64,000 bases of DNA, taken from NCBI GenBank assembly GCA_910585295.1, contig CAJUDE010000013.1:50473-114472 (forward strand), written 5' to 3'. Under the pieces are notes generated by a model. That model worked only from the letters and a program-made list of their open reading frames with translations, did not search any database and was not told the origin of the DNA. The translations under genes and the position numbers were made by a program. This stretch comes from an uncultured Lachnospiraceae bacterium (lineage in GTDB: Bacteria > Bacillota > Clostridia > Lachnospirales > Lachnospiraceae). Numbering within the stretch: the stretch's first letter is position 1; every line of letters begins with the position of its first letter. This document shows positions 1 through 8,033 of the stretch, in pieces.

Positions 1-742
1 CAGCTTCGACCATTGTTTTTATATCCGTATCATATAGATAGATTATGCCGTCTTTGGAAGCTTCCAACTTTTCAGTTAGGAGCTGGTTTGCTTTGTTAGA
101 AGCTAATTTTTCTTCTACCTTCCCATCTGCGCCATCATCGTCTTTTACTTCTTTCTTTTCTTCTAAAGTTTCAGATAATTCTTTTTTCTTTTCCGCTGCC
201 TTTTCTTTTGTTTTTTCAATCAGCTTTTCAGAATTTTCCCGCCGTTCTTCCCGAAGCTCGTCGCTCATGTTCAGCATAAAGTCATTTCTGACAAGGGCAA
301 TTTGGCGGTATTTTCCATTTTCATCTATATAATCATGCTTAAATACCACATTCCATCCACTGGCATTCATTACGCTGTCCAGCATATTCACCGCTGATTC
401 AACACCTTTGATCAGTTCCTTCATTTCCTTCTCTTTTTCAGGATTATTCTGCATTTTCTCCAAAAGCTGCGGATTGACCGTCAGCGTTTTACCGCTCTTC
501 GCTGTTGAGAAGGAATTTCCAACCTTAAATTCTACGCTTGGAACAAGTTTCGCCAGTTCGTTTGCATACTCTGCAATGCTTTTGGATTTACTGTTTCCTG
601 CCGTTTCCTGCGTTTTTTCTGTCCCTTTCTTTTTTGTGCCGCTTGCAGCGCTGCTTTGCGCCATTCCCTGCGACACATAACCGCTGTAATTCTGTTTCCC
701 GGCTGTATAGTCAGGAAGATTCCCATTCAGCTCCATTGCCAT
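1..742 (-). CDS. DUF6033-like hypothetical protein, 3' end beyond the window
   Basis: An open frame starts at an ATG at 742 behind AGGAGGG (8-base spacing) and runs off the left edge without a stop, so at least 247 residues are encoded. The N-terminus (MAMELNGNLPDYTAGKQNYS) is followed by a Ser/Lys-rich linker, a compact central region (SIAEYANELAKLVPSVEF onward) and a highly charged Lys/Glu-rich helical C-terminal half. No signal peptide or membrane segment is visible. The layout recalls DUF6033 proteins of Lachnospiraceae, which have no assigned function; that link is from memory and tentative. The next gene upstream (M56 peptidase) ends 53 bases away on the same strand. Confidence 0.7.
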   Translation of the reverse strand, partial: MAMELNGNLPDYTAGKQNYSGYVSQGMAQSSAASGTKKKGTEKTQETAGNSKSKSIAEYANELAKLVPSVEFKVGNSFSTAKSGKTLTVNPQLLEKMQNNPEKEKEMKELIKGVESAVNMLDSVMNASGWNVVFKHDYIDENGKYRQIALVRNDFMLNMSDELREERRENSEKLIEKTKEKAAEKKKELSETLEEKKEVKDDDGADGKVEEKLASNKANQLLTEKLEASKDGIIYLYDTDIKTMVEA

Positions 743-795
743 GATTTTGCCCTCCTTGTTAAAAAAATTATTTGAAATCCATTTCCATGTTACAT

Positions 796-2049
796 CTATA
801 ACATTTTAAGCAATTTTACCCTCCAGTCGTTCGTTGGGTTTTCATAAGGGATTCTAACTACCTGCTCCTTTGAACCAAATTCATAATAACAGTGGCACCC
901 AAGCCCTCCAACACCGGGAAGTTTATAAAAACCTCCAAAAACAATAATAATATCCCCTTTTGCATTATTTTCCTGCAAATAACTTTCAAATGCTTCCCTA
1001 TCCACATAAACGAAATTGCCGTCATAAGAAATCATTTGCTGTAATTCATCATTGGTATCATAAAACGTAACATTTTCACCGTCAAACCCATGTGTAGAGA
1101 TAGCATCATTTACAATATTTCTGCCATAAGAAATATTATTTATCCATATACCCGTTGCCGCTATGCACAATGCCGCAGCAATCCATGTACTAACTGCTGC
1201 AATCTGTCTATATGGTTTATACTGGGCAATCCTTATCACTCTCTGGCGGATATTTTGATACTCCTTATCTCCTGCAAAGGTAGCAAACATATTGAAATCT
1301 TCATTTTCTGCCTGCAATACTTTCATGCTTTTTATTAATAGCTGCCCGTATGTATAGGCTTTCCTCCGGCTTCTTTGAATTGTTACGAGGTCGCAGATTT
1401 CCTCCATATCCTCCCGGAAATATCTTGTGCCTATGGTAAGGAATGGATTGAGCCATAATATAACCCGCAATATATCCCACAAAAAATAAAACAGTAAATG
1501 CCCTAATTGGATATGTGTCTTTTCATGGAGCAGGATTGTTTGTAGGTCCTTTTGGCTATATTCTTTCACCATAACTTCCGGCATGACTATCTTTGGCCTA
1601 AATATCCCTATGGTTAAAGGTGTGACAGGCATTGTCGTAACATAGACGCCAGTACCCTCCACTTCCCTTTTTTTCATGCCTGCAACTAGTTTTTTCAGCT
1701 TTCTTTTTTTATAAAATAACCGGGCAGCATAGACAAATATGCCGCATAAGTAAACCCAATTTATCCATACATGGATTTTGCAAATTTCAGTCCACCAGGA
1801 AAACAATATTGCACCGATTGTATTTTCATAAAAAAATTTTATCTTTCCTACAAATAAGGCTGGAAGAAACAAACTCCATATCGCACCTTTTAGGAATACC
1901 CTGTTTTTCAACAGAGTTTTCCGCAAGAGAAACACGAATGCAGCTATCACAAAAGAAATCTGAACACATTTTAAAATCTGTATCATATAATAGACGGCTG
2001 CAAGGTTCAAAAAACTTATTCCGCTATTCCAAAATTCCTGTACTGTCAT
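796..2049 (-). CDS. M56 family (BlaR1/MecR1-like) membrane metallopeptidase
   Basis: This 417-residue protein has several hydrophobic segments (about residues 15-45, 55-75, 95-110, 182-200 and 285-305) around a cytoplasmic zinc-protease domain with the gluzincin signature HEKTH at residues 175-179 and a downstream acidic region (EDMEEICD). BlaR1/MecR1-type proteins sense an extracellular ligand and trigger cleavage of a BlaI/MecI repressor. The C-terminal 100 residues form a short extracellular-type domain, not a penicillin-binding sensor, so the ligand is probably not a beta-lactam. The start codon overlaps the stop of a small upstream frame that looks like a BlaI tail (ATGA overlap), so the two were once translationally coupled. 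With the repressor DNA-binding part missing, current function is doubtful. Confidence 0.8.
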   Translation of the reverse strand: MTVQEFWNSGISFLNLAAVYYMIQILKCVQISFVIAAFVFLLRKTLLKNRVFLKGAIWSLFLPALFVGKIKFFYENTIGAILFSWWTEICKIHVWINWVYLCGIFVYAARLFYKKRKLKKLVAGMKKREVEGTGVYVTTMPVTPLTIGIFRPKIVMPEVMVKEYSQKDLQTILLHEKTHIQLGHLLFYFLWDILRVILWLNPFLTIGTRYFREDMEEICDLVTIQRSRRKAYTYGQLLIKSMKVLQAENEDFNMFATFAGDKEYQNIRQRVIRIAQYKPYRQIAAVSTWIAAALCIAATGIWINNISYGRNIVNDAISTHGFDGENVTFYDTNDELQQMISYDGNFVYVDREAFESYLQENNAKGDIIIVFGGFYKLPGVGGLGCHCYYEFGSKEQVVRIPYENPTNDWRVKLLKML

Positions 2050-2156
2050 ACCTTATCTTTGTCCTTATCTTTGCATTTCCCCAAAATTTCTTCCAATTCC
2101 TGAAGCTGTTCTTTTGTTAACTTTGCACTCCGCAGCAAAGCCGCCATTGCGTTCAT
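2046..2156 (-). pseudogene. BlaI/MecI-type repressor, C-terminal remnant
   Basis: A 36-codon frame (MNAMAALLRSAKLTKEQLQE...) resembles the last helices of BlaI/MecI/CopY repressors, the usual upstream partner of M56 peptidases. Its stop overlaps the ATG of the peptidase. The winged-helix DNA-binding part, normally about 90 residues, is absent: the frame upstream stays open only for a short GC-rich stretch that belongs to a hairpin repeat. The gene was therefore probably truncated when the repeat or the neighbouring recombinase element arrived. It could still act as a short leader that couples translation. Confidence 0.55.
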
Positions 2157-2170
2157 CCTATTGCCCCCTT

Positions 2171-2220
2171 TTTTATTTCCGCGAGTAATGGGCCAAGCTG
2201 CCGCGCCCACGCTGGTATTT
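2171..2220 (-). repeat. GC-rich hairpin repeat, inverted copy
   Basis: On the minus strand this reads as a partial copy of the repeat at 2335-2404 and 46514-46583, sharing GTGGGCGCGGC, CTTGG, CATTACTCGCGG and the AATAAAA tail. With the copy at 2335 it forms an inverted pair spaced by about 115 bases. Confidence 0.6.
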
Positions 2221-2334
2221 CACTATGTTTCTATCTATATCGGGCAAAATTAATTTTTATTAATGTTTGTTTTGTAAATTTATTAATGTTTGTTGCCTTT
2301 TTTCTGTTTCCTCTGTCCGTAACATACATAGGGG

Positions 2335-2404
2335 TTACCCTCGCGGCATTGGCCAAATATCCGCGTGGGCGCGGCTGCTTGGCTCATTGCTCGCGGGAAT
2401 AAAA
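2335..2404 (+). repeat. GC-rich nested-hairpin repeat, copy 1
   Basis: About 70 bases that fold as a nested hairpin: the outer arms are CTCGCGGCATTGGCCAA and TTGGCTCATTGCTCGCGGG, and the inner stem is CCGCG/CGCGG. A near-identical copy lies at 46514-46583 between the TRIC-channel and MATE genes. Along with the inverted copy at 2171-2220 it fills most of the gene-free stretch between the BlaI remnant and tnpW. It looks like a dispersed intergenic repeat of unknown role. Confidence 0.7.
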
Positions 2405-2485
2405 GTTTCTAAGCCCTCCTCATGCTGTTATAGTGTACTTGCCGCTTCTCATAAAATTTAGGGAAACCGCCAAGGGAGAAAGCAT

Positions 2486-2650
2486 ATGCCAAACACAGAT
2501 AACTCTCCTACACCTGTTACCCTGATTCACAAAGATAAAATGAAACTGACCGTTACCAACATCTACCCCGCATTTCAGAAAAAATCAAAGCAGGAAATCA
2601 GACAGGAAATAGCAACCAAGCTCTATCAGATTTTTAAAAAGTATGCATAA
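2486..2650 (+). CDS. TnpW-like transposon-encoded small protein
   Basis: This frame codes for 54 residues (starting MPNTDNSPTPVTLIHKDKMK) after a GGGAG ribosome site. The core KMKLTVTNIYPAFQKKSKQE matches what I remember of the TnpW family, small proteins encoded next to large serine recombinases in Tn4451-like elements. Its function is unknown. It ends 76 bases before the recombinase start on the same strand and is probably co-transcribed with it. Confidence 0.65.
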   Translation: MPNTDNSPTPVTLIHKDKMKLTVTNIYPAFQKKSKQEIRQEIATKLYQIFKKYA

Positions 2651-2726
2651 ATCCCTTGTAAAACAGCCATACAAACGATATGGCGTGTTTGTGGATATGC
2701 ACCTTGCATTTGAGGAGGTAGATAGA

Positions 2727-4232
2727 ATGTATGACGCATTATACGCAAGACAGTCAATTGAAAAGAAGGACAGCATATCCGTAGAAAGCCAGCTTGAGTA
2801 TTGCAGATATGAAACTCATGGGGAAGCCTGCATTGAATATACAGACAAAGGGTTTTCAGGCAAGGACACCAACCGGCCCGGATTTGAAAATATGATGGAT
2901 GATATCCGCGCAGGAAAAATAGGGCGGGTTATCGTCTACAAACTTGACCGTATCAGCCGCTCCATTCTGGATTTCGCAAATATGATGGAGATATTTCAAA
3001 AATATCATGTGGAATTTGTTTCCTCCACGGAAAAATTTGACACGTCCACCCCAATCGGCAGGGCGATGTTAAATATCTGTATCGTATTCGCCCAACTGGA
3101 ACGGGAAACCATACAGAAACGTGTAACGGACGCCTATTATGCAAGGTGCAAACGGGGTTTTTACATGGGCGGGCGTATTCCCTACGGCTACCGTCTGGCA
3201 AACACGGTAATTGACAATATCCGCACTTCCATGTATGAGGAAGTCCCTGAGGAAAGCGAACAGCTAAAACTGATTTACTCCATGTATGCGGACACGGACA
3301 ATTCCCTTGGGGATATTGTGCGCTACTTGAATGGGCATCAGATTAAAAATCTGCGCGGTGCAAACTGGAATACTGCCCGTATCAGTGAAATGCTCCGCAA
3401 TCCCGTGTATGTGCAAGCCGATATTGACGTATATCAGTTTTTTCAAAGCCAAGGCGCAAACATCTGTAACCCAGCAGGTGACTTCACAGGTTATAATGCC
3501 TGCTATCTCTACAAGGGTACGGTTTCCACTTCAAGAAAGCAGAGTGACTTGTCTGGCAAAGAGATTGTGCTTGCGCCGCATAAAGGCTTTATCCCCTCTA
3601 AGACATGGCTTGCCTGCCGTATAAGGTGCCTGAACAATAGACAGTCCACAAAGACCTGTAAGCCGAAAAACTCATGGCTTGTGGGCAAGGTAAAATGCGG
3701 TAACTGCGGTTATGCCTTGACGGTCCGCAAGGCAAAGACAAAATGGGGGCGTTACTTTGTTTGCAGCCAGTCGGGAAACCACGGCAACTGTAACGGGGCA
3801 GGCTGTACCATTTATGCCGACGTTTTGGAAGAATATATGCTTGGCGCAATTAAGGAAAGACTGTCAGAGTTCCAAAAGCTTTCCTACATTTCTTATACTG
3901 GGGAAGACCAACAGAACATGGCGAAAAAAATCCGTCTGGTGCAAATTGAAGAAAAAATCGAAGAACTTCTTTCCAAAGTGTCTGGGGCAAGCAGCGTCCT
4001 AATGAAATACATAGACGAAAAAATATCAGAACTGGACGCAGAGCGGAAAGCCTTGCAGGAAGAAATGGTTACGTCAAACGTCACAGACACAGAGGGAAGG
4101 CTGCAGCAGATAACCAACCATGCAACTGCATGGGAAACACTCTCTTTCGAGGACAGACAGGCGGTAGTTGATACGCTTATCAAGGTTATCCGCATTGCAG
4201 ACGGAAACATTGAAATCACTTGGAACATTTAA
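2727..4232 (+). CDS. Large serine recombinase (TnpX-like)
   Basis: The 501-residue protein begins with a resolvase-type catalytic domain: YARQS supplies the nucleophilic serine at residue 10, and KLDRISRSILDF and RAMLNICIVFAQLERE follow. A recombinase domain comes next (GRIPYGYRL to about residue 300), then a zinc ribbon (CGNCGY ... CSQSGNHGNCNGAGC) and a C-terminal coiled coil. Such enzymes excise and insert transposons or integrative elements through a circular intermediate. The start was set at 2727 because GGAGG lies 10 bases upstream and YARQS then sits at the usual position; an in-frame ATG at 2643 lacks a ribosome site. Only TnpW accompanies it, so the element appears to be a remnant. 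Confidence 0.9.
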   Translation: MYDALYARQSIEKKDSISVESQLEYCRYETHGEACIEYTDKGFSGKDTNRPGFENMMDDIRAGKIGRVIVYKLDRISRSILDFANMMEIFQKYHVEFVSSTEKFDTSTPIGRAMLNICIVFAQLERETIQKRVTDAYYARCKRGFYMGGRIPYGYRLANTVIDNIRTSMYEEVPEESEQLKLIYSMYADTDNSLGDIVRYLNGHQIKNLRGANWNTARISEMLRNPVYVQADIDVYQFFQSQGANICNPAGDFTGYNACYLYKGTVSTSRKQSDLSGKEIVLAPHKGFIPSKTWLACRIRCLNNRQSTKTCKPKNSWLVGKVKCGNCGYALTVRKAKTKWGRYFVCSQSGNHGNCNGAGCTIYADVLEEYMLGAIKERLSEFQKLSYISYTGEDQQNMAKKIRLVQIEEKIEELLSKVSGASSVLMKYIDEKISELDAERKALQEEMVTSNVTDTEGRLQQITNHATAWETLSFEDRQAVVDTLIKVIRIADGNIEITWNI

Positions 4233-4341
4233 CCATGAAAGTCTAAAATACACAGTTTTGAGAACAATTTAATAAAAATCTGTTGATAAGCCAATACTAA
4301 ATACCGTATAATAAAATTAACAATCGAAAGGAAGTGATACT

Positions 4342-4512
4342 ATGGCACCTGCAGCACAGGCAATTAGAAATCAGGAAATCCTAAAAACCGAATATTCCGA
4401 AAAAGCAGCCATAGGCGCATTATATGACGAACTCTCCAAAGGAATAGAAAGTCTGAAAAAAGGCGATGTTCATACGATCGATGAAGCATGGGAGGAAATT
4501 GACAAAATATAA
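4342..4512 (+). CDS. Type II antitoxin, RelB/Phd-like small protein
   Basis: The frame codes for 56 residues (MAPAAQAIRNQEILKTEYSE...) after the ribosome site GAAAGGAAGTG. It is rich in Lys/Glu, ends in DEAWEEIDKI and overlaps the next gene by one base (TAATG). Size, charge and strict coupling to a ParE/RelE-like frame fit a type II antitoxin. A DNA-binding fold could not be assigned. Because the partner toxin is broken, the antitoxin may persist without a target or neutralise a related toxin elsewhere. Confidence 0.6.
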   Translation: MAPAAQAIRNQEILKTEYSEKAAIGALYDELSKGIESLKKGDVHTIDEAWEEIDKI

Positions 4513-4851
4513 TGCCGGATAAACCTATAAAATACAAAATTGTGATTTCCAAAGATGCTCTCTCGGATATTAAATCAACAAAAAAGTATATTCTCAACAC
4601 ATTCAAATATCGTGAATATGCGGAAAACTTTTCAAAGAAGATAAAGAAAGCAATCAAGGAGCTAGATTCCTTTCCCAAAGGCTATGAAGCTACGGGATAT
4701 GTTATTGAGGGATTGAGCATTTATTTCAAGCCTTACAGTACAATTAATCTTCTTTGTCGTGGAAGATTCCACCATTACGGTAATCCGGGTCTTGAAAGAC
4801 CGCATGTATTGGCAATCTATTATCAAAAAGATGCAGAAAATCAACAGATAA
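4512..4851 (+). pseudogene. ParE/RelE-family toxin, frameshifted
   Basis: The first frame (MPDKPIKYKIVISKDALSDI..., about 77 residues to YFKPYSTI) reads like the N-terminal two thirds of a ParE/RelE toxin. The expected C-terminal strand and helix (FFVVEDSTITVIRVLKDRMY then WQSII) lie in a different forward frame from about 4750 and stop at 4851. A single-base loss around 4738-4750 explains this. As written, the first frame runs on to 4973 with unrelated residues. The toxin is probably inactive unless a natural frameshift or a sequencing error restores it. Confidence 0.7.
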
Positions 4852-5032
4852 ATTTACTTCAATCCCCCCGTTTCGGCGAAGGGCTTCGCATTGTGCAAGA
4901 CCATTTGGACTCCAAAAACTTCTATGCAGCAAACCCGGCGTTCGACTGCCGGAATACAGGCTGCACAAAATAACTGGGGCATTTGGCTTTGAACTTTCTA
5001 GCCAGCGTTTCAAACTGCCTCCCATAGATAGG

Positions 5033-5070
5033 AAAAACAGAACCATCGCATACCAGATGGTTCTGTTTTA
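5033..5070 (-). terminator. Bidirectional Rho-independent terminator
   Basis: A perfect stem, AACAGAACCATC / GATGGTTCTGTT, has an 8-base loop and is flanked by A5 on the left and T4 on the right. It can end the leftward five-gene operon that finishes at 5115 and also rightward transcription from the toxin-antitoxin locus. Confidence 0.85.
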
Positions 5071-5114
5071 TTGCCCTCCAATATTATCAAGAAGGCGCTG
5101 CCATGCCCTGCTGC

Positions 5115-5879
5115 TTACTGCATGGGATATGGCTCCCACTCCTCATATGGCAGCATATGGTACATCTTCCTTATTGTATCACGTTGGCTCTGGTACAGTT
5201 TTGCGATTTTCCTCTTTTGGATATAGCTTGGCTTATCCATTTCAGTAAGCCCATAGGGAATTTTGTCATTGACATAATATTTCCCAAACCAATATAGATT
5301 CGCTTTGCAGCCTGTGTCCCTGTATTCCTTTTCCACAATTCCATGGGCCATCTTATGGTGTGGATGCCCATACTCCCCCTGCGCATTATGGCTTACCACC
5401 AGTTCCCAATCTTTATACTGCAAAATAGACGCGACATCCGCCTCTATCTTCCCCTGCCATAATTTCCAGTCTGCACGCCAATTTAGGATTTTGTCTGGGT
5501 AAGATAAAATCAGCCCTTTGTCCCCTGTGGCCTCCAGGACTTTTTCAAACTCTGCGCGCCGGACCTTATCATCCCCACGGCTCAGGCAGACAACCAGATA
5601 ATCGCCCGCAAGCAAGTGCTTGCCACCCCAAAGTAGCTCATCGTCAGGATGGGCTACAAACATTACGTTCTGGCAGCCATCCAATTGCAGGCCATCCAAA
5701 CTTTCTTTTGTCACATTTGGAAGGTTTAAATATGGAAAAAGGGCAATTGCCGCCTTAACCAGGAATAAAACTGCCATAAGGCTTAAAATGATTGCTAATA
5801 TCCGCCAAAACTGTTTGCCCCTATGGCATGGATTTTGTCCCCATAACTGCCCTTCTGCCTGTCTCTTTCCTTGGGGCAT
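5115..5879 (-). CDS. Membrane-anchored PIG-L/LmbE family deacetylase
   Basis: This is a 254-residue protein with one N-terminal membrane helix (about residues 24-46) followed by an extracytoplasmic-type PIG-L domain. The zinc-site motif AHPDDE falls at residues 76-81 and the second metal ligand region GHPHH near residue 170. PIG-L/LmbE enzymes remove acetyl groups from N-acetylglucosaminyl-containing substrates; the substrate here is unknown. The ribosome site is GAGGTGGGATA. The gene is last in a tightly spaced leftward run whose other members are uncharacterised, 47 bases after its neighbour, so the operon may act on a cell-surface glycan (inference). Confidence 0.85.
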   Translation of the reverse strand: MPQGKRQAEGQLWGQNPCHRGKQFWRILAIILSLMAVLFLVKAAIALFPYLNLPNVTKESLDGLQLDGCQNVMFVAHPDDELLWGGKHLLAGDYLVVCLSRGDDKVRRAEFEKVLEATGDKGLILSYPDKILNWRADWKLWQGKIEADVASILQYKDWELVVSHNAQGEYGHPHHKMAHGIVEKEYRDTGCKANLYWFGKYYVNDKIPYGLTEMDKPSYIQKRKIAKLYQSQRDTIRKMYHMLPYEEWEPYPMQ

Positions 5880-5926
5880 TATCCCACCTCTATTCTCTGA
5901 TGCCTAAAATTGTTTTCTGCATGCCG

Positions 5927-7165
5927 TTAGGCAAGCCCGCATACCTCGTCCAGCGAATCTAAAATCGCTTTTATTTCCTTGCTGGCCTCTGGACGGTTCT
6001 TTACCATATTTTCAATTTCTGTCCTGGCAGCCCTAACCTCTTCCACCTGGCTTTCAATCCCGCCGCGGAGCTTCTGCCGGCGCACCAGCAGTTCATGCTT
6101 CACTTCCACCATTTCCTTTTTGTCCAACAGCGCCTTTGCCTGGTAAATCCAGATTTTGGCGTCGTACAGCCGATACCTGCGGAGCTGGCGGATTAATTTA
6201 TCGTTAAAATAGTCCAAATCATCATTGGTGCGCTGGTATTTCTCCCGTTCCTTAACTGCTTCCAGATATTGGTCCCAGATATAAGTCAATTCATAAGCAT
6301 TTTTCACATGGTATTTTTCACAAGCATAGTCCACTGCATTTGTCACATTGACATATTTGAATTTGACCTTATTCAGCAGCACAATTGCCCGGTTAATATT
6401 TGCCTGGGCCTTCCTTATTTCCATGCCGTCATTTTGGAGCCGCCACGCCATGGCTGCGCCTGCCGCGCCTGCGACCAAAGAAGCTATGACAAAAGGCATC
6501 TTAATGTCGAACTTCATCACAATCCCAAGGATTACAATTGCCACCACAGAAACCGCAAATAGGCCAATCAGCCCATACAGCAGTTTACGCAAAACTTTTT
6601 CTTCCTGTTCCAAGGAATCCTGGTAATAGCGCCACTCTTCCCGTTCCCCTTCCAAATACTGCATATCCCGCTTGACAGTCGTCTGGTATGATTCGTTGCT
6701 TTGGAGCCGCTTGATAATTTCCGGCATCTCCCGTTCCAATTGCTCCATTTGGGCAAACTGCGCGTCAGAAATCGTCTTAGATTTATTCAGGTAAGCGTCC
6801 CTGGCTTCATTCAGGTTCAAGACGTTCTGCGCCGTCTCCTGGATTTTTTCCAATTCTGCCTCTGGCAAGTCCTCAATGGTCTGGATATCCGTCAGGTAAT
6901 CCGTCACGACCTTATACTCCCGTTTCGTCTCGTCTAAATTCTTTGCAGCAGCCAAAATCTGCTCGCAATATTCTGCCGCAATGCTTTTTTTCTGCTCCTG
7001 CCCTTGGTTATTTTCCTGGCTTTGCCTTTCCTTTGGGGCTTGCTTTGCTTTCGTGTTCTTTTTTGCCTTATTGGCGCGTTTTTCAGACCTTCGGTCTATC
7101 GCCTCGCCAAATTCCAATATTTCTTCTACATACTGCGGTTTTTTCTTTTTTCTGAATAATCCCAT
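5927..7165 (-). CDS. Coiled-coil protein with a central two-helix membrane hairpin
   Basis: I do not recognise a named family. From ATG 7165, one base after the stop of the upstream TPR gene, 412 residues are encoded. The N-terminus is strongly basic (MGLFRKKKKPQYVEE) and Lys/Gln-rich, then a long charged helical region leads to two adjacent hydrophobic segments at about residues 213-240 and 243-265 (GLFAVSVVAIVILGIVMKF and MPFVIASLVAGAAGAAMAW). A second long coiled-coil region follows. The topology suggests a membrane hairpin with both coiled-coil arms in the cytoplasm. An upstream in-frame start at 7228 would overlap the neighbour and lacks a ribosome site. It is probably a membrane scaffold for the DUF5716/DUF5717 partners (inference). 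Confidence 0.75.
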   Translation of the reverse strand: MGLFRKKKKPQYVEEILEFGEAIDRRSEKRANKAKKNTKAKQAPKERQSQENNQGQEQKKSIAAEYCEQILAAAKNLDETKREYKVVTDYLTDIQTIEDLPEAELEKIQETAQNVLNLNEARDAYLNKSKTISDAQFAQMEQLEREMPEIIKRLQSNESYQTTVKRDMQYLEGEREEWRYYQDSLEQEEKVLRKLLYGLIGLFAVSVVAIVILGIVMKFDIKMPFVIASLVAGAAGAAMAWRLQNDGMEIRKAQANINRAIVLLNKVKFKYVNVTNAVDYACEKYHVKNAYELTYIWDQYLEAVKEREKYQRTNDDLDYFNDKLIRQLRRYRLYDAKIWIYQAKALLDKKEMVEVKHELLVRRQKLRGGIESQVEEVRAARTEIENMVKNRPEASKEIKAILDSLDEVCGLA

Positions 7166-7166
7166 T

Positions 7167-7919
7167 TTACTCACTTTTCCTATATTCTGTCCTAAGGTCC
7201 AACAGCGTGGACTCCAGCAGCTTTTCATACCCGCTGCGGTCCCCTGCCTGCTTCTTTTCCTTTAATTCCTGCCTGACCCCTGCCAGACGGTCCTGCGCTG
7301 GCGAAAAACCCTGCCCATCCCTGCAGGCAAGCGCCAAAAGATAAGCCTCCTTGCTCTCTTCCTTTTGCCCGGTTTGATAAGCTTTTCCATAACATTCCGC
7401 CGCCTGCTCAAATAACATCTGCCTAGCGTATGCCGTACCAATATTATGCCAAATGCAGCCAATGGCCATGCCATTTTCCTGCCCTTCTTCTGCCTGCAAA
7501 ATTATTTTCCGGTACTCTGAGACAGCATCCTTGTATTTCTCTGCTTTTAACAGGCGGTCTCCCCGCAGCTTCGCCCGGTCCAGGGGACCCTTATTTTCCA
7601 TGCGTTCTGCTGTCACCAGAGCCTCTTCCACTTCTCGGGAATTATAAAAACCCCCTTCCTGCAAAATCTGCCCCATACACCAGCAGCCGCTCCTCTCCTG
7701 CCCAATTCCCTGCAAAAGCCGCGCCGAAAGCCCTTCTAAGCCCAATTCCTCACCAATCCACTGACATAGTTTTTCGTTATAAAAACTTTCTGGCAACGTC
7801 CCTGTATTCTTGTATAAATAAAAACATAACTCTTCAAATGAATATAAATTTACGCCTTCCTCTTCCAAAAAAAATGGATGCTCCGCTGTGCCTTCTTCAC
7901 ACAACCATACTCTGCCCAT
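7167..7919 (-). CDS. TPR-containing protein of the DUF5716/DUF5717 operon
   Basis: This protein has 250 residues. The N-terminal half (MGRVWLCEEGTAEHPFFLEE...) contains a small domain I cannot name. The C-terminal half holds TPR-like helical repeats (DRLLKAEKYKDAVSEYRKII; IGTAYARQMLFEQAAECYGK) and a charged tail. ATG 7919 was chosen for GAGGAAG seven bases upstream; a GTG seven codons earlier (7940) is the alternative. The stop is one base from the next start, so the two are almost certainly co-translated. TPRs usually bind other proteins, which fits an assembly role. Confidence 0.75.
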   Translation of the reverse strand: MGRVWLCEEGTAEHPFFLEEEGVNLYSFEELCFYLYKNTGTLPESFYNEKLCQWIGEELGLEGLSARLLQGIGQERSGCWCMGQILQEGGFYNSREVEEALVTAERMENKGPLDRAKLRGDRLLKAEKYKDAVSEYRKIILQAEEGQENGMAIGCIWHNIGTAYARQMLFEQAAECYGKAYQTGQKEESKEAYLLALACRDGQGFSPAQDRLAGVRQELKEKKQAGDRSGYEKLLESTLLDLRTEYRKSE

Positions 7920-8033
7920 GGCCTGCTTCCTCTTTTCCACTTTGACGTAATGCCTGTTCTGCCGTCAGGCATTACACTTGTACATCCCTAACATGCCAAA
8001 CGCCTGTCCATCCCAAAATGCCAGGCCGCCAGC

